In this document: positions 7,967 through 17,078 of the stretch, in pieces
Layout of the letters: each line of letters starts with the position of its first letter
Numbering within the stretch: position 1 is the stretch's first letter
NCBI RefSeq assembly: GCF_001940525.2
Contig: NZ_CP019437.1
Location: forward strand, 295,501-359,500
DNA from: Thioclava nitratireducens
Lineage (GTDB): Bacteria > Pseudomonadota > Alphaproteobacteria > Rhodobacterales > Rhodobacteraceae
Length of the DNA stretch: 64,000 nt
Direction: 5' to 3'
Translations under genes and position numbers: made by a program
Notes under the pieces: generated by a model
The model's input: the letters and a program-made list of their open reading frames with translations, nothing else
What the model was told of the DNA's origin: nothing
Database searches by the model: none

Positions 7967-8761
7967 ATGGATTTCGAACATCTGATGCGAGTGATGCGGC
8001 GACTGGCGCTCGAGGCAGGCGACAAGATCATGGAGATCTACGACTCGCCGGATTTCGAGGTGAAGTCGAAGTCGGACAACTCGCCGGTGACCGAAGCCGA
8101 CGAGGCCGCCGACGCGCTGATCTCCGCCGGGCTGCGCGCCGAATTTCCCGACGTGCCGCTCGTCACCGAGGAACAGGCCGCGAGCCATTCGCAGGAGGTG
8201 TCGACCTTCCTCATCGTCGATCCGCTCGACGGCACGAAGGAATTCGTGAAGCGCCGCGGCGATTTCACCGTCAACATCGCCTATGTCGAGAATGGCAAGC
8301 CGGTGCGTGGCGTGGTCTATGCGCCCGCCAAGGGGCGGCTGTTCTACACACTGGCCGAGGGCCGCGCGGTCGAAGAAGACGGCCCCTTCGACAAGGAGCG
8401 CCCCGGCAAGCAGCAGCCGATCACGGTTTCGATGCCCGACAATCGCGGTCTGATGGTGGTTGCGTCGAAATCGCATCGCGATCAGGCGACCGACGAATAC
8501 ATCGGCAAATACGCGGTGAAGGATATGGCCTCGGCCGGGTCGTCGCTGAAATTCTGCCTTGTCGCGACGGGCGAGGCAGACCTCTATCCACGTCTGGGCC
8601 GCACGATGGAATGGGACACGGCGGCAGGTGACGCGGTTCTGCGCGGCGCGGGCGGCGAGATGATCCGCTTCGAAGATCACGCGCCCTTCACCTATGGCAA
8701 GCCTGGCTTCGAGAACCCGTTCTTCATCGCCTACGCTCCCGGCGTTCTGCTGGTGAAGTGA
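7967..8761 (+). CDS. cysQ: 3'(2'),5'-bisphosphate nucleotidase CysQ
   Basis: Inositol-monophosphatase-fold Mg/Li-sensitive phosphatase that converts 3'-phosphoadenosine 5'-phosphate (PAP) to AMP, removing the by-product of PAPS-dependent sulfotransfer. The 264 residues carry VTEADEAAD, the metal-binding FLIVDPLDGTKEF and the C-terminal EWDTAAGDAVLRGAGG. ATG 7967 follows GGGAGAGG. It overlaps kdsB (TGATG), so the two are translationally coupled. This links PAP recycling to a surface-glycan operon and fits the sulfotransferase-like gene at 15621. Confidence 0.93.
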   Translation: MDFEHLMRVMRRLALEAGDKIMEIYDSPDFEVKSKSDNSPVTEADEAADALISAGLRAEFPDVPLVTEEQAASHSQEVSTFLIVDPLDGTKEFVKRRGDFTVNIAYVENGKPVRGVVYAPAKGRLFYTLAEGRAVEEDGPFDKERPGKQQPITVSMPDNRGLMVVASKSHRDQATDEYIGKYAVKDMASAGSSLKFCLVATGEADLYPRLGRTMEWDTAAGDAVLRGAGGEMIRFEDHAPFTYGKPGFENPFFIAYAPGVLLVK

Positions 8762-9561
8762 TGTCTGTCCTCATCGTCATTCCGGCGCGCTACGCGTCGA
8801 GCCGTTATCCCGGCAAGCCGCTGGTCGAACTGACCGGCGCCACGGGCGAGAAAAAGACCCTGATCCAGCGCAGCTGGGAGGCGGCGACGCAGGTCGGCGG
8901 CGTCGACCGGGTCGTGGTGGCCACCGATGACGCCCGTATCCGCGACGCCTGCCAGGCCTTCGGCGCGGAGGTGGTGATGACCTCGGAGAGCTGCCGCAAC
9001 GGGACCGAGCGCTGCGCCGAAGCTGCCGCAACGCTTGGCGGTGACTACGATATCGTGGTGAACCTGCAAGGCGACGCGCCGCTGACTCCCGCTTGGTTCA
9101 TCGAAGACCTCGTGACGGGGCTGCGCGCCAATGACTGGGCCGAACTCGCGACCCCGGTGCTGCGCTGCGAGGGCGCAATGCTGAAAAGCCTGCTGGAAGA
9201 TCGCCAGAACGGGCGGGTGGGCGGCACCACGGCGGTGTTCGGCGCAGGCAATCGCGGGCTCTATTTCTCGAAAGAGGTCATTCCTTTCACCTCCGAGAGT
9301 TACGCGGACGAAGCCCCGACGCCGGTGTTCCACCATGTGGGCGTCTATGCTTACCGACCGGACACGCTGGCGGCCTATGCAGGCTGGCCGATCGGGCCTC
9401 TGGAGACGCTCGAAGGGCTGGAGCAATTGCGTTTCCTAGAGAACGGGCGTGCAGTGCTCTGCACAGAGGTCGAGGCGCGCGGACGGCAATTCTGGGAACT
9501 CAACAATCCATCAGACGTGGCCCGTATAGAATCCATGATGCAGCGGATGCAGCTCCCCTGA
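8761..9561 (+). CDS. kdsB: 3-deoxy-manno-octulosonate cytidylyltransferase
   Basis: Activates Kdo to CMP-Kdo for lipid A core or capsule synthesis. It has 266 residues. IPARYASSRYPGKPL is the nucleotide-binding signature, VVVATDD and VVNLQGDAPL are the conserved metal/substrate segments, and HVGVYAYRPDTL is the family C-terminal motif. Family proteins are about 250 residues. ATG 8761 overlaps the cysQ stop; a GTG one codon earlier is possible. Because a second Kdo gene (kdsD at 20326) belongs to the lpt cluster, this copy may serve capsule (inference). Confidence 0.92.
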   Translation: MSVLIVIPARYASSRYPGKPLVELTGATGEKKTLIQRSWEAATQVGGVDRVVVATDDARIRDACQAFGAEVVMTSESCRNGTERCAEAAATLGGDYDIVVNLQGDAPLTPAWFIEDLVTGLRANDWAELATPVLRCEGAMLKSLLEDRQNGRVGGTTAVFGAGNRGLYFSKEVIPFTSESYADEAPTPVFHHVGVYAYRPDTLAAYAGWPIGPLETLEGLEQLRFLENGRAVLCTEVEARGRQFWELNNPSDVARIESMMQRMQLP

Positions 9562-9754
9562 CTGCGGCGATTTATCGCCGAACACGCGTAAACCGCGAAT
9601 TTTCACGGCGTTGAACGAAACAATTTTCGCGTTTGCAGCATTTCTTCCTTTTGGAGTGCTCAACGCGAAAACGGGTCCCTTGTTGGATTGAGGCTTTGGG
9701 GACACAATAAACCAACTTCTGACGATTTGATCGTAGCAACCCTATAGGTGACGA

Positions 9755-10648
9755 ATGAAAAGCAAGGTGACGAAGGCGATCTTCCCGGTGGCCGGCCTCG
9801 GAACCCGCTTCCTGCCCGCGACGAAGTCGATCCCGAAAGAGATCCTCACGCTGGTGGACCGCCCGCTTATCCAATACGCCATCGACGAGGCGCGCGCGGC
9901 CGGTATCGAGGAATTCATCTTCGTCACCTCGCGCGGCAAATCTGCGCTCGAGGATTACTTCGACAACGCCCCCGAGCTCGAAAGCGCGCTCTCGCAGAAG
10001 GGCAAGACCGAGATTCTCGACGAGTTGAAGAAGACCAACATGGATAGCGGCGCGATTGCCTATGTCCGCCAGAACCAGCCGCTGGGTCTGGGCCATGCGG
10101 TCTGGTGCGCGCGCCGTCTGGTGCATGACGAAGCCTTCGCCGTGATCCTGACCGACGACGTCATCGCCGCCGACAAGCCCTGTCTGCAGCAGATGATGGA
10201 AGCCTATAACGAGACCGGCGGGAACTATGTCGCGGCGATGGAAGTCCCCGCCGACAAGACCGCCTCCTACGGTGTTCTGGATGTGGGCCCGGGCGACGGT
10301 CCGCGCCTGCCCGTCAATGGCATGGTCGAGAAGCCCAAGCCTGAAGACGCCCCCTCGAACCTCGCGGTGATCGGTCGTTACATCCTGACCCCGCGGATCA
10401 TGTGGAACCTCGATGCGCGCAAGGCGGGAGCCGGTGGAGAGATCCAGCTGACCGACGCCATCGCGCAGGAAATCCACGGCGGCAACTCGGTCTACGCCTA
10501 TCGCTTCGACGGCCAACGTTACGATTGCGGATCGAAAGCGGGCTTCCTGCAGGCAACGGTGGCCTTCGGCCTCCAGCGCCCGGATCTGAAGGACGAGTTC
10601 GGAGAGTATCTCTCCGATCTCTCCGCGATGCGGCAGGCTGCCGAGTAA
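9755..10648 (+). CDS. galU: UTP--glucose-1-phosphate uridylyltransferase
   Basis: Forms UDP-glucose from UTP and glucose-1-phosphate for glycan and trehalose synthesis. Its 297 residues begin MKSKVTKAIFPVAGLGTRFLPA followed by the substrate Lys segment KSIPKEIL. VDRPLIQYAIDEA, AVILTDDVIA and the C-terminal YDCGSKAGFLQATVAF are typical. A 193-base leader without a gene precedes it and probably carries the promoter of the galU-galE-glycosyltransferase transcript. galE follows after 3 bases. Confidence 0.95.
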   Translation: MKSKVTKAIFPVAGLGTRFLPATKSIPKEILTLVDRPLIQYAIDEARAAGIEEFIFVTSRGKSALEDYFDNAPELESALSQKGKTEILDELKKTNMDSGAIAYVRQNQPLGLGHAVWCARRLVHDEAFAVILTDDVIAADKPCLQQMMEAYNETGGNYVAAMEVPADKTASYGVLDVGPGDGPRLPVNGMVEKPKPEDAPSNLAVIGRYILTPRIMWNLDARKAGAGGEIQLTDAIAQEIHGGNSVYAYRFDGQRYDCGSKAGFLQATVAFGLQRPDLKDEFGEYLSDLSAMRQAAE

Positions 10649-10651
10649 GCG

Positions 10652-11635
10652 ATGAAGCATGTGTTGGTGACGGGCGGTGCGGGCTATATCGGCTCGCACG
10701 CCTGCAAGGCGCTGGCCGCGGCGGGCTACGTCCCGGTCTGTTTCGACAATTTCTCGACCGGCTGGAAAGAAGCGGTGAAATTCGGCCCCGTCGAGGAGGG
10801 CGATCTGGCCGATCGTGCCCGGCTCGACGAAGTGTTCGCCAAGTATCAGCCCATCGCTGTAATGCATTTCGCGGCGCTCAGCCTCGTCGGCGAGTCGATG
10901 AAAGATCCGGCGAAATATTGGCGCGCCAACGTGAATTGCGCGCTGAACCTGATCGAGGCGGCCGTCGATGCAGACTGCCGCAACTTCGTCTTCTCCTCGA
11001 CCTGCGCGACCTACGGCGATCAGGACGGGGTGGTGCTGGATGAGAACACAGAACAGCGCCCGATCAACGCCTATGGCGGATCGAAACGCGCCATCGAAGA
11101 CATGCTGCGCGATTTCGGCGCGAGCCACGGGATGAACTCCGTGATCTTTCGCTATTTCAACGTGGCGGGCGCCGATCCCGACGCAGAAGTCGGCGAGCAG
11201 CACATCCCCGAGACGCATCTGATCCCGCTGATGCTCGACGCGATCGCGGGCAAACGCCCGGCGCTGACCGTGTTCGGCTCGGATTACGCGACGCGCGACG
11301 GCACTTGCATCCGCGATTACGTGCATGTCTCCGATCTGGTCGATGCGCATGTGCTGGGTCTGAAATGGCTCGAGGATGGCAAACCCTCGCGGGTCTTCTG
11401 CCTCGGCTCTGGCAACGGGTTCTCGGTGCGCGAAGTGATCGACGCCTCGCGCGCGGTAACCAATCGCGATGTTCCGATCGTCGAGGGGGACCGTCGACCG
11501 GGCGATGCGGCGTCGCTTGTGTCGGGCTCGAAACGGGCGACCGAGGAGCTTGGCTGGCAGCCGAAGCGGTCGGACCTGTCCACCATGATTTCCGATGCAT
11601 GGCGTTGGCATCAGGCGAAAGAGTATGAATACTGA
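10652..11635 (+). CDS. galE: UDP-glucose 4-epimerase
   Basis: Extended short-chain dehydrogenase that interconverts UDP-glucose and UDP-galactose using tightly bound NAD. The 327-residue protein has the Rossmann motif VTGGAGYIGSHACKAL, the catalytic Ser/Tyr/Lys set (SSTCATYG and NAYGGSKRAIE, the YxxxK motif) and FRYFNVAGA. It supplies precursors to the transferases downstream, with which it is closely spaced. Confidence 0.95.
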   Translation: MKHVLVTGGAGYIGSHACKALAAAGYVPVCFDNFSTGWKEAVKFGPVEEGDLADRARLDEVFAKYQPIAVMHFAALSLVGESMKDPAKYWRANVNCALNLIEAAVDADCRNFVFSSTCATYGDQDGVVLDENTEQRPINAYGGSKRAIEDMLRDFGASHGMNSVIFRYFNVAGADPDAEVGEQHIPETHLIPLMLDAIAGKRPALTVFGSDYATRDGTCIRDYVHVSDLVDAHVLGLKWLEDGKPSRVFCLGSGNGFSVREVIDASRAVTNRDVPIVEGDRRPGDAASLVSGSKRATEELGWQPKRSDLSTMISDAWRWHQAKEYEY

Positions 11636-11660
11636 CCCCGAGGCAGGGTCAGGAGTATGG

Positions 11661-12683
11661 ATGCCATCGCGCCATGAGCTTTGGGAGAGCTACAGGCTGC
11701 GCCTCAAGCGCAAGCACTTCCTGTGGCGCGCCCTGCGCAAGCGACATCAGCTCGACAGCGTCACCAACCGCACCGGCAAGATAAAGCCCTGTGCGATCCT
11801 CGCCTTCGCGGTGATGCGCAACGAGGCGCGGCGGCTGCCCTTTTTCCTCAAGCATTACCGCAAGCTGGGCGTCGATCACTTCCTGATCGTCGATAATGGC
11901 AGCACGGATGACACCGCCGCGCTGCTGGCGGAAGCGCGCGACGTCTCGCTATGGCAGACGGCGGGCAGCTACCGGGCCTCGCGTTTCGGGCTCGATTGGG
12001 TGACATGGCTGATGCTGCGCTACGGACACGATCGCTGGTGCCTGACCGTCGATGCGGATGAGCTGCTGATCTACCCCTATCACGACAGCCGCCCCCTGCC
12101 CGCGCTGACCGACTGGCTCGACCGGTCCGAGCAGCGCTGTTTCCCGGCGATGATGCTCGACCTCTACCCGAAGGGGCCGCTGGGCGCGCAGCGCTATGAG
12201 GCGGGGCAGGACCCGCGCAAGATCCTGAGCTGGTTCGATGCCGGGAATTACATGATGACCCGGCAGGACCGGACCGACGCGCTGTGGATTCAGGGCGGAC
12301 CCCGGGCACGGGCGTTTTTTGCCCACACCCCCCGACAAGCGCCGACCCTTTCGAAAATCCCGTTGGTGCGGTGGCATCGCCGGTGGGCCTATCTGAACTC
12401 GACCCATGCGCTGCTGCCCCGCCACCTGAACCAGACCTACGACACGGAGGGCGGCGAGGCCATCTCGGGGCTGCTGCTGCACACGAAGTTTCTCGACGAG
12501 ATCGTGGACAAGTCGAAGGAGGAGAAATCGCGCGGCGAGCATTTCGGCCAGCCCGCGGAATTCGACCAGTATTACGACGCGCTGGCCGCCGATCCGGAGC
12601 TCTGGACGCCGCATTCGACGCGGCTCGGCGACTGGCGACAACTGGAGGCTCAGGGGCTGATGTCGCGCGGCGGGTGGATGTAA
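11661..12683 (+). CDS. Family 2 glycosyltransferase (Glyco_tranf_2_4 type), copy 1
   Basis: Probably transfers a sugar from a nucleotide donor to a growing surface glycan. In the 340 residues, AVMRNEARRLPFFLKHYRKLG leads into FLIVDNGSTDDT, and the DxD-type motif is TVDADELLIYP. The C-terminal half with QGGPRARAFF, STHALLP and LHTKFL is shared with the next gene. ATG 11661 is chosen because AGGAG sits five bases upstream; an in-frame ATG at 11625 overlaps galE. It has no membrane segments, so it acts in the cytoplasm. Donor and acceptor are unknown. Confidence 0.82.
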   Translation: MPSRHELWESYRLRLKRKHFLWRALRKRHQLDSVTNRTGKIKPCAILAFAVMRNEARRLPFFLKHYRKLGVDHFLIVDNGSTDDTAALLAEARDVSLWQTAGSYRASRFGLDWVTWLMLRYGHDRWCLTVDADELLIYPYHDSRPLPALTDWLDRSEQRCFPAMMLDLYPKGPLGAQRYEAGQDPRKILSWFDAGNYMMTRQDRTDALWIQGGPRARAFFAHTPRQAPTLSKIPLVRWHRRWAYLNSTHALLPRHLNQTYDTEGGEAISGLLLHTKFLDEIVDKSKEEKSRGEHFGQPAEFDQYYDALAADPELWTPHSTRLGDWRQLEAQGLMSRGGWM

Positions 12684-12895
12684 ATTTGTTGACTTGGGGG
12701 CAACAATACTGACGTGAGCGTGAAGCGCGGGCTTCTCAGTTGCAAGCAAACCGGGTAAGTATCGGAAGATATTGATAACCCGTTAAAAACTTGCCGATTT
12801 GAACCGGGCGACCTTTAACGATTTGAAAACTACGATACGAGCATCACGGGACCGAAGCGGCACGAAATGACCGCGACGTCGAAGAGGGACGGATA

Positions 12896-13906
12896 TTGGG
12901 ACTGAGAGAAATCGCCAGACTGCGCCGCAAGCGCAGAATTCGGCAGATTCGGGCTTTCCGGAAAAGCCGCGAACTCTCTCTCTATTCCGATCGCACCGGC
13001 GACATCCACCCCGAGGATATCCTCGTCTTCGTCACCGCCCGCAACGAACGCATCCGCCTGCCCTATTTCCTGCGCTATTACCGCGAGATGGGGGTCGGCC
13101 ACTTCCTGTTTGTCGACAATGGCAGCGACGACGGCAGCGCCGAGTATCTCGCGCAGCAGGAGGATTGCTCGGTCTGGCGCACGGAGGCGTCTTACAAGGC
13201 GTCGAATTTCGGCATCGACTGGATGAACTGGCTGCTGCGCAAACACGGCACCGGGCATTGGACGCTGACGCTCGATCCGGACGAGTTCTTCGTCTACCCG
13301 TTCTGCGACACGCGGCCCATTCAGGCGCTGACCGACTGGCTCGATACCTATGGCATCCGGTCTTTCCCGGCGATGCTGCTCGATATGTATCCGAAAGGAC
13401 CGATCGACGCGCAGCCCTATCGCGAGGGGCAGAACCCGTTCGATCTGGCCTGCTGGTTCGATGCGGGCAATTACATGATCTCGCAGAACTCCGAGACCAA
13501 TAATCTGTGGATCCAGGGCGGACCGCGGGCACGCATCTTTTTTCCCGACGCGCCGAAGAAGGCCCCCTCGCTCAACAAGATACCGCTCGTCAAATGGGAG
13601 CGCGGGAATGTCTATATCTCCTCGACCCATGCGCTGCTGCCGCGCGGCCTCAACCAGGTCTACGACACGATCGGCGGAGAGATGGTCTCGGGGTGCCTGC
13701 TGCACGCGAAGTTCCTCTCGCCGCTAACCGACAAGGTCGAGGAAGAGTTGGAGCGCAAACAGCATTACGCAGGCTCGCGCGAATATCACGCCTATGCCCG
13801 CACGATCTCAAAAGAGCCCGATTTGTGGTGCAAATGGTCGGAGAAATATATCAACTGGCGCCAGCTCGAAATCCTCGGGCTGATGTCGAAGGGCAATTGG
13901 GCGTGA
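12896..13906 (+). CDS. Family 2 glycosyltransferase (Glyco_tranf_2_4 type), copy 2
   Basis: Paralogue of the preceding gene: VTARNERIRLPYFLRYYREMG, FLFVDNGSDDGS, the metal-binding TLDPDEFFVYP, and the same downstream blocks (MYPKGP, CWFDAGNYM, WIQGGPRAR, HALLPRGLNQVYDT). 336 residues from TTG 12896, preceded by GAAGAGGGA. A 212-base gap separates it from copy 1 and may carry a second promoter. It likely arose by tandem duplication and then diverged in acceptor use (inference). Confidence 0.8.
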   Translation: MGLREIARLRRKRRIRQIRAFRKSRELSLYSDRTGDIHPEDILVFVTARNERIRLPYFLRYYREMGVGHFLFVDNGSDDGSAEYLAQQEDCSVWRTEASYKASNFGIDWMNWLLRKHGTGHWTLTLDPDEFFVYPFCDTRPIQALTDWLDTYGIRSFPAMLLDMYPKGPIDAQPYREGQNPFDLACWFDAGNYMISQNSETNNLWIQGGPRARIFFPDAPKKAPSLNKIPLVKWERGNVYISSTHALLPRGLNQVYDTIGGEMVSGCLLHAKFLSPLTDKVEEELERKQHYAGSREYHAYARTISKEPDLWCKWSEKYINWRQLEILGLMSKGNWA

Positions 13907-13919
13907 GGAAACAAGGCGC

Positions 13920-15617
13920 GTGACAGTCGGATTCATCATGATGTGCCACACCGCGCTCGACCGGGCCGCGCAGGTCGCGCGGTTCTGGTCGGAGGGCGGA
14001 TCGCCCGTGGTGATCCATGTCGATGCCCGCGTCACCGCGCATGACTATAACGGCTTCAAGAAGATGCTCGCCGATCTGGAGAATGTCTCTTTCTCGCGGC
14101 GCTACAAATGCGAGTGGGGCACGTGGTCGCTGGTCGCCGCCAGCCAAGCTGCGGCAGAACAGATGCTGGCACTGCATGCCGACGTGCGCCACGTCTATCT
14201 GGCGTCGGGCTCCTGCCTGCCGCTGCGCCCGCTGCACGAGCTGACCGACTATCTCGACGCGCGGCCCTATACCGATTTCATCGAGAGTGTGACCACCACG
14301 GAAGTTGGCTGGACGGTTGGCGGGATCGACATCGAACGCTTCACGCTGCGCTTCCCCTTCTCGTGGAAAAAACAGCGGCGGATGTTCGACCGCTATGTCG
14401 AGTTTCAGCGCCGCGTCGGCTTCAAACGGCGCATTCCCGACGGGCTGGTGCCGCACTTGGGCAGCCAGTGGTGGTGCCTGACGCGCCAGACCCTGTCGGC
14501 CATTCTGGAAGACCCGGATCGCGCGCTTTACGACCGCTATTTCAAGCGCGTCTGGATCCCCGATGAGAGCTATTTCCAGACCCTCGCAAGGCTCTATTCC
14601 ACCTCGATCGAGAGCCGCTCGCTGACGCTGACCAAGTTCGATTTTCAGGGAAAGCCGCACATCTTCTACGACGATCACCTGCAGCTTCTGCGGCGGTCGG
14701 ACTGTTTCGTGGCGCGGAAAATCTGGCCCAAGGCGGACAAGCTCTATCGGACCTTCCTCGACAAAAGCCCCGGGCGGTCCGTCATGGCGGAGCCGAACCC
14801 GGCCAAGATCGACCGGCTGTTTTCCAAGTCGATCGAGCGGCGCACACGCGGGCGGCCCGGCCTCTACATGCAAAGCCGTTTTCCCAGAAAGGACCACGAG
14901 AACGGCAAGACCTCGGCACCCTATTCGATCTTCCACGGCTTCTCGGATCTCTTCGAGAATTTCGACGGCTGGCTCGCGAAATACGTCGGTGCCCGGGTTC
15001 ACGGACATCTCTTCGCCCCCGAACGCGCCGAGTTCGCGGGTGGCGAGCGGATGTTCAACGGTTGCCTGACCGACGACGCGGCGCTGCGCGATTACAACCC
15101 GCGTGCCTTCCTGACGAACTTGATCTGGAACTCGCGCGGGGAACGGCAATGCTACATGTTCTCGCCGCGCGACAATCAGGCGAATAACTGGTTCACCGCG
15201 ACCGATCCGAATGCGCAAATCTCGGTCATCACCGGGGCCTGGGCCCTGCCGCTGTCGCGCCGCAACGAGAATTTCACGACGATCCGGCGCGAGGCCGCGA
15301 TGCTGCAAAAGCGCGAGCTGGAGCATCTGGATATTCTCCGCTCGATGTATGTGAAGGCGCGGGTGCGGATCTGGACCGTCGCGGATTTCATCGAGAACCC
15401 GATGGAGCCCCTGCAGACCATCATCGACGAGATCAGCCCCCGCGCCACGCGCCGCCTGACCGAAGCGCCGCAGATGGTCGATCTGTCGGGGTTCAACCAA
15501 TTCCTGCAAAATCTCAAGAACCAAGGGATGCAGCCACTCGTGATGGGGGATTTCCCGCTCGAGCAAAGCGGGCAGCGCGACGCCGTCCGCCGGGGCCGCC
15601 CCTATCTGGTGAAATAA
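13920..15617 (+). CDS. Core-2/I-branching-type glycosyltransferase with extra C-terminal domain
   Basis: Residues 1 to about 260 resemble the Branch/xylosyltransferase family (GT14): GFIMMCHTALDRAAQVARFW, VVIHVDARV, YLASGSCLPLRPLHEL, GSQWWCLTRQTL and WIPDESYFQTLAR. About 300 further residues form a C-terminal domain found in Rhodobacteraceae homologues (I recall DUF5928), containing NWFTATDPNAQISVITGAWALP. GTG 13920 follows GAGGAAACAAGG. It lies between the GT2 pair and the sulfotransferase-like gene with gaps of 13 and 3 bases, so it is part of the same glycan operon. Predicted to add a beta-linked branch sugar; the real acceptor is unknown. Confidence 0.78.
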   Translation: MTVGFIMMCHTALDRAAQVARFWSEGGSPVVIHVDARVTAHDYNGFKKMLADLENVSFSRRYKCEWGTWSLVAASQAAAEQMLALHADVRHVYLASGSCLPLRPLHELTDYLDARPYTDFIESVTTTEVGWTVGGIDIERFTLRFPFSWKKQRRMFDRYVEFQRRVGFKRRIPDGLVPHLGSQWWCLTRQTLSAILEDPDRALYDRYFKRVWIPDESYFQTLARLYSTSIESRSLTLTKFDFQGKPHIFYDDHLQLLRRSDCFVARKIWPKADKLYRTFLDKSPGRSVMAEPNPAKIDRLFSKSIERRTRGRPGLYMQSRFPRKDHENGKTSAPYSIFHGFSDLFENFDGWLAKYVGARVHGHLFAPERAEFAGGERMFNGCLTDDAALRDYNPRAFLTNLIWNSRGERQCYMFSPRDNQANNWFTATDPNAQISVITGAWALPLSRRNENFTTIRREAAMLQKRELEHLDILRSMYVKARVRIWTVADFIENPMEPLQTIIDEISPRATRRLTEAPQMVDLSGFNQFLQNLKNQGMQPLVMGDFPLEQSGQRDAVRRGRPYLVK

Positions 15618-15620
15618 CCC

Positions 15621-17012
15621 ATGCCCAAGTTTGAGAGTTTCGTCGTCTTCGCCGAGATGCGCACCGGCTCCAACCTCGTGGAAGCCGCGCTGAACGATCT
15701 GGACTGCGTGACGTGCCATGGTGAGGCGTTCAACCCGGCGCTGATCGGGTACCCGAACCGAAAGGAGCTGGTGGGAGTCACCAAGGCGCAGCGCGACGAC
15801 AATCCTCTGGTGCTGTGGAATGCGATCAAGTCTCAGGATGGGCTGAACGGCTGCCGCTATTTCCACGATCATGACCCGCGGATGCTGGCGGTCTTCGTGA
15901 ACGATCCGAAATGCGCGAAGATCGTGCTGACCCGTAACCCGATCGAAAGCTATGTCAGCCTGATGATCGCGCGCGCGACGGGCCAATGGAAGCTGGGCGA
16001 TGCGAAACACCGCAAGGCCACGAAAGCGCGCTTCGATGCGGAGGAATTCGAGGCGCATCTTGAAGGGCTGCAGGATTTTCAGGTGACGTTACTGAACGCT
16101 CTGCAACGCTCGGGACAGACAGCCTTCTATATCGATTATGAAGATGCACAGTCCGTCGAACTGCTTAACGGTCTGGCGAATTGGCTGGGCGTCTCGGGGC
16201 GGCTGAAACAGTTGCCCGAGAACCTCAAGGTGCAGAACCCGGAGCCGCTGGAGGCAAAGGTCGCAAATTTCCCGGGGATGGAGGCGTCGCTGGCGCGACT
16301 CGACCGGTTCAACCTGTCGAAGACCCCGAATTTCGAGCCCCGGCGCGGTCCCGGCGTGCCCGGTTTCATCGCGAGCGAGGCGGGGCTGCTTTATATGCCA
16401 CTCCGGCCCGCGATGGATGCGCCGATCCGCGACTGGCTGGCCGCGACCGGCGATCTGGTCGAAGGGTTCAGCCAGAAAACCCTGCGCCAGTGGAAGCGTC
16501 GACATTCCGGCCATCGCAGCTTCACCGTGCTACGCCATCCCCTGATGCGCGCGCATCTGGCGTTCAACGCGGTGCTGAACTGGGACACTATGGACGAGAC
16601 GCGCGCCGTTCTGCGCCAAAGCTACAAGCTGCCAATCCCGAAGGAAGGGCAGAGCATCGCGCAAGACGACTACGCCGAGGCGCTGATCGCTTTCTTGGGC
16701 TGGCTCAAATCCAATCTCGCGAACCAGACGAGCCTTCCGGTGAACACGCTCTGGGCCACGCAATCCGCGGCGCTTCAGGGCATCGGCCAGTTCGCGCTTC
16801 CCGACCTGCTGGTGCGCGAAGAACGGATGGCCGAGGACTTCGCGTATCTCGCCAGCATGGCCGGGGTGGAGGCGCCTACGTTCGCGCCCGGAGAGACCGA
16901 CACCGCGGCGATCAAGCTCGCTGATATCTGGACGCCCGATCTCGAGGCCGCCGCGCGCGAGACCTATACGCGCGACATGATGCAGTTCGGCTTCGGAAAC
17001 TGGCGAGACTGA
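15621..17012 (+). CDS. Double sulfotransferase-like protein
   Basis: 463 residues in two apparent halves. The N-terminal half (1 to about 235) is a NodH/Stf0-like sulfotransferase: the 5'-phosphosulfate loop FVVFAEMRTGSNLVEAAL, CHGEAFNP and the 3'-phosphate-binding KIVLTRNPIESYVSL. The C-terminal half (about 255-463) looks like a Sulfotransfer_2-type domain: SFTVLRHPLMRAHLAFN is a second 3'-phosphate-like motif and LLVREERMAEDF resembles the domain end, but no second clear phosphosulfate loop is seen. The first half would use PAPS to sulfate a sugar; the second may bind acceptor or be inactive (inference). It ends the glycan operon at a bidirectional terminator. Confidence 0.75.
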   Translation: MPKFESFVVFAEMRTGSNLVEAALNDLDCVTCHGEAFNPALIGYPNRKELVGVTKAQRDDNPLVLWNAIKSQDGLNGCRYFHDHDPRMLAVFVNDPKCAKIVLTRNPIESYVSLMIARATGQWKLGDAKHRKATKARFDAEEFEAHLEGLQDFQVTLLNALQRSGQTAFYIDYEDAQSVELLNGLANWLGVSGRLKQLPENLKVQNPEPLEAKVANFPGMEASLARLDRFNLSKTPNFEPRRGPGVPGFIASEAGLLYMPLRPAMDAPIRDWLAATGDLVEGFSQKTLRQWKRRHSGHRSFTVLRHPLMRAHLAFNAVLNWDTMDETRAVLRQSYKLPIPKEGQSIAQDDYAEALIAFLGWLKSNLANQTSLPVNTLWATQSAALQGIGQFALPDLLVREERMAEDFAYLASMAGVEAPTFAPGETDTAAIKLADIWTPDLEAAARETYTRDMMQFGFGNWRD

Positions 17013-17024
17013 TCTTGGGCCATG

Positions 17025-17057
17025 AAAAAAGCGCGCCGGGAGGACCGACGCGCTTTT
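17025..17057. terminator. Bidirectional terminator between glycan operon and ptsN
   Basis: AAAAAAGCGCG and CGCGCTTTTT flank a 13-base loop. With A-runs on one side and T-runs on the other, the hairpin can end both the plus-strand sulfotransferase transcript and the minus-strand ptsN transcript. Confidence 0.8.
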
Positions 17058-17078
17058 TGATTTTCATTCGAGAGCGAT

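Noticed and set aside
9572..11611. Long frame antisense to galU and galE
   Set aside because: Covers two well-supported genes on the other strand and has no recognisable family sequence.
13851..16058. 735-codon frame antisense to the glycan transferase and sulfotransferase genes
   Set aside because: Antisense shadow with no motifs; the plus-strand genes have clear domains and ribosome sites.
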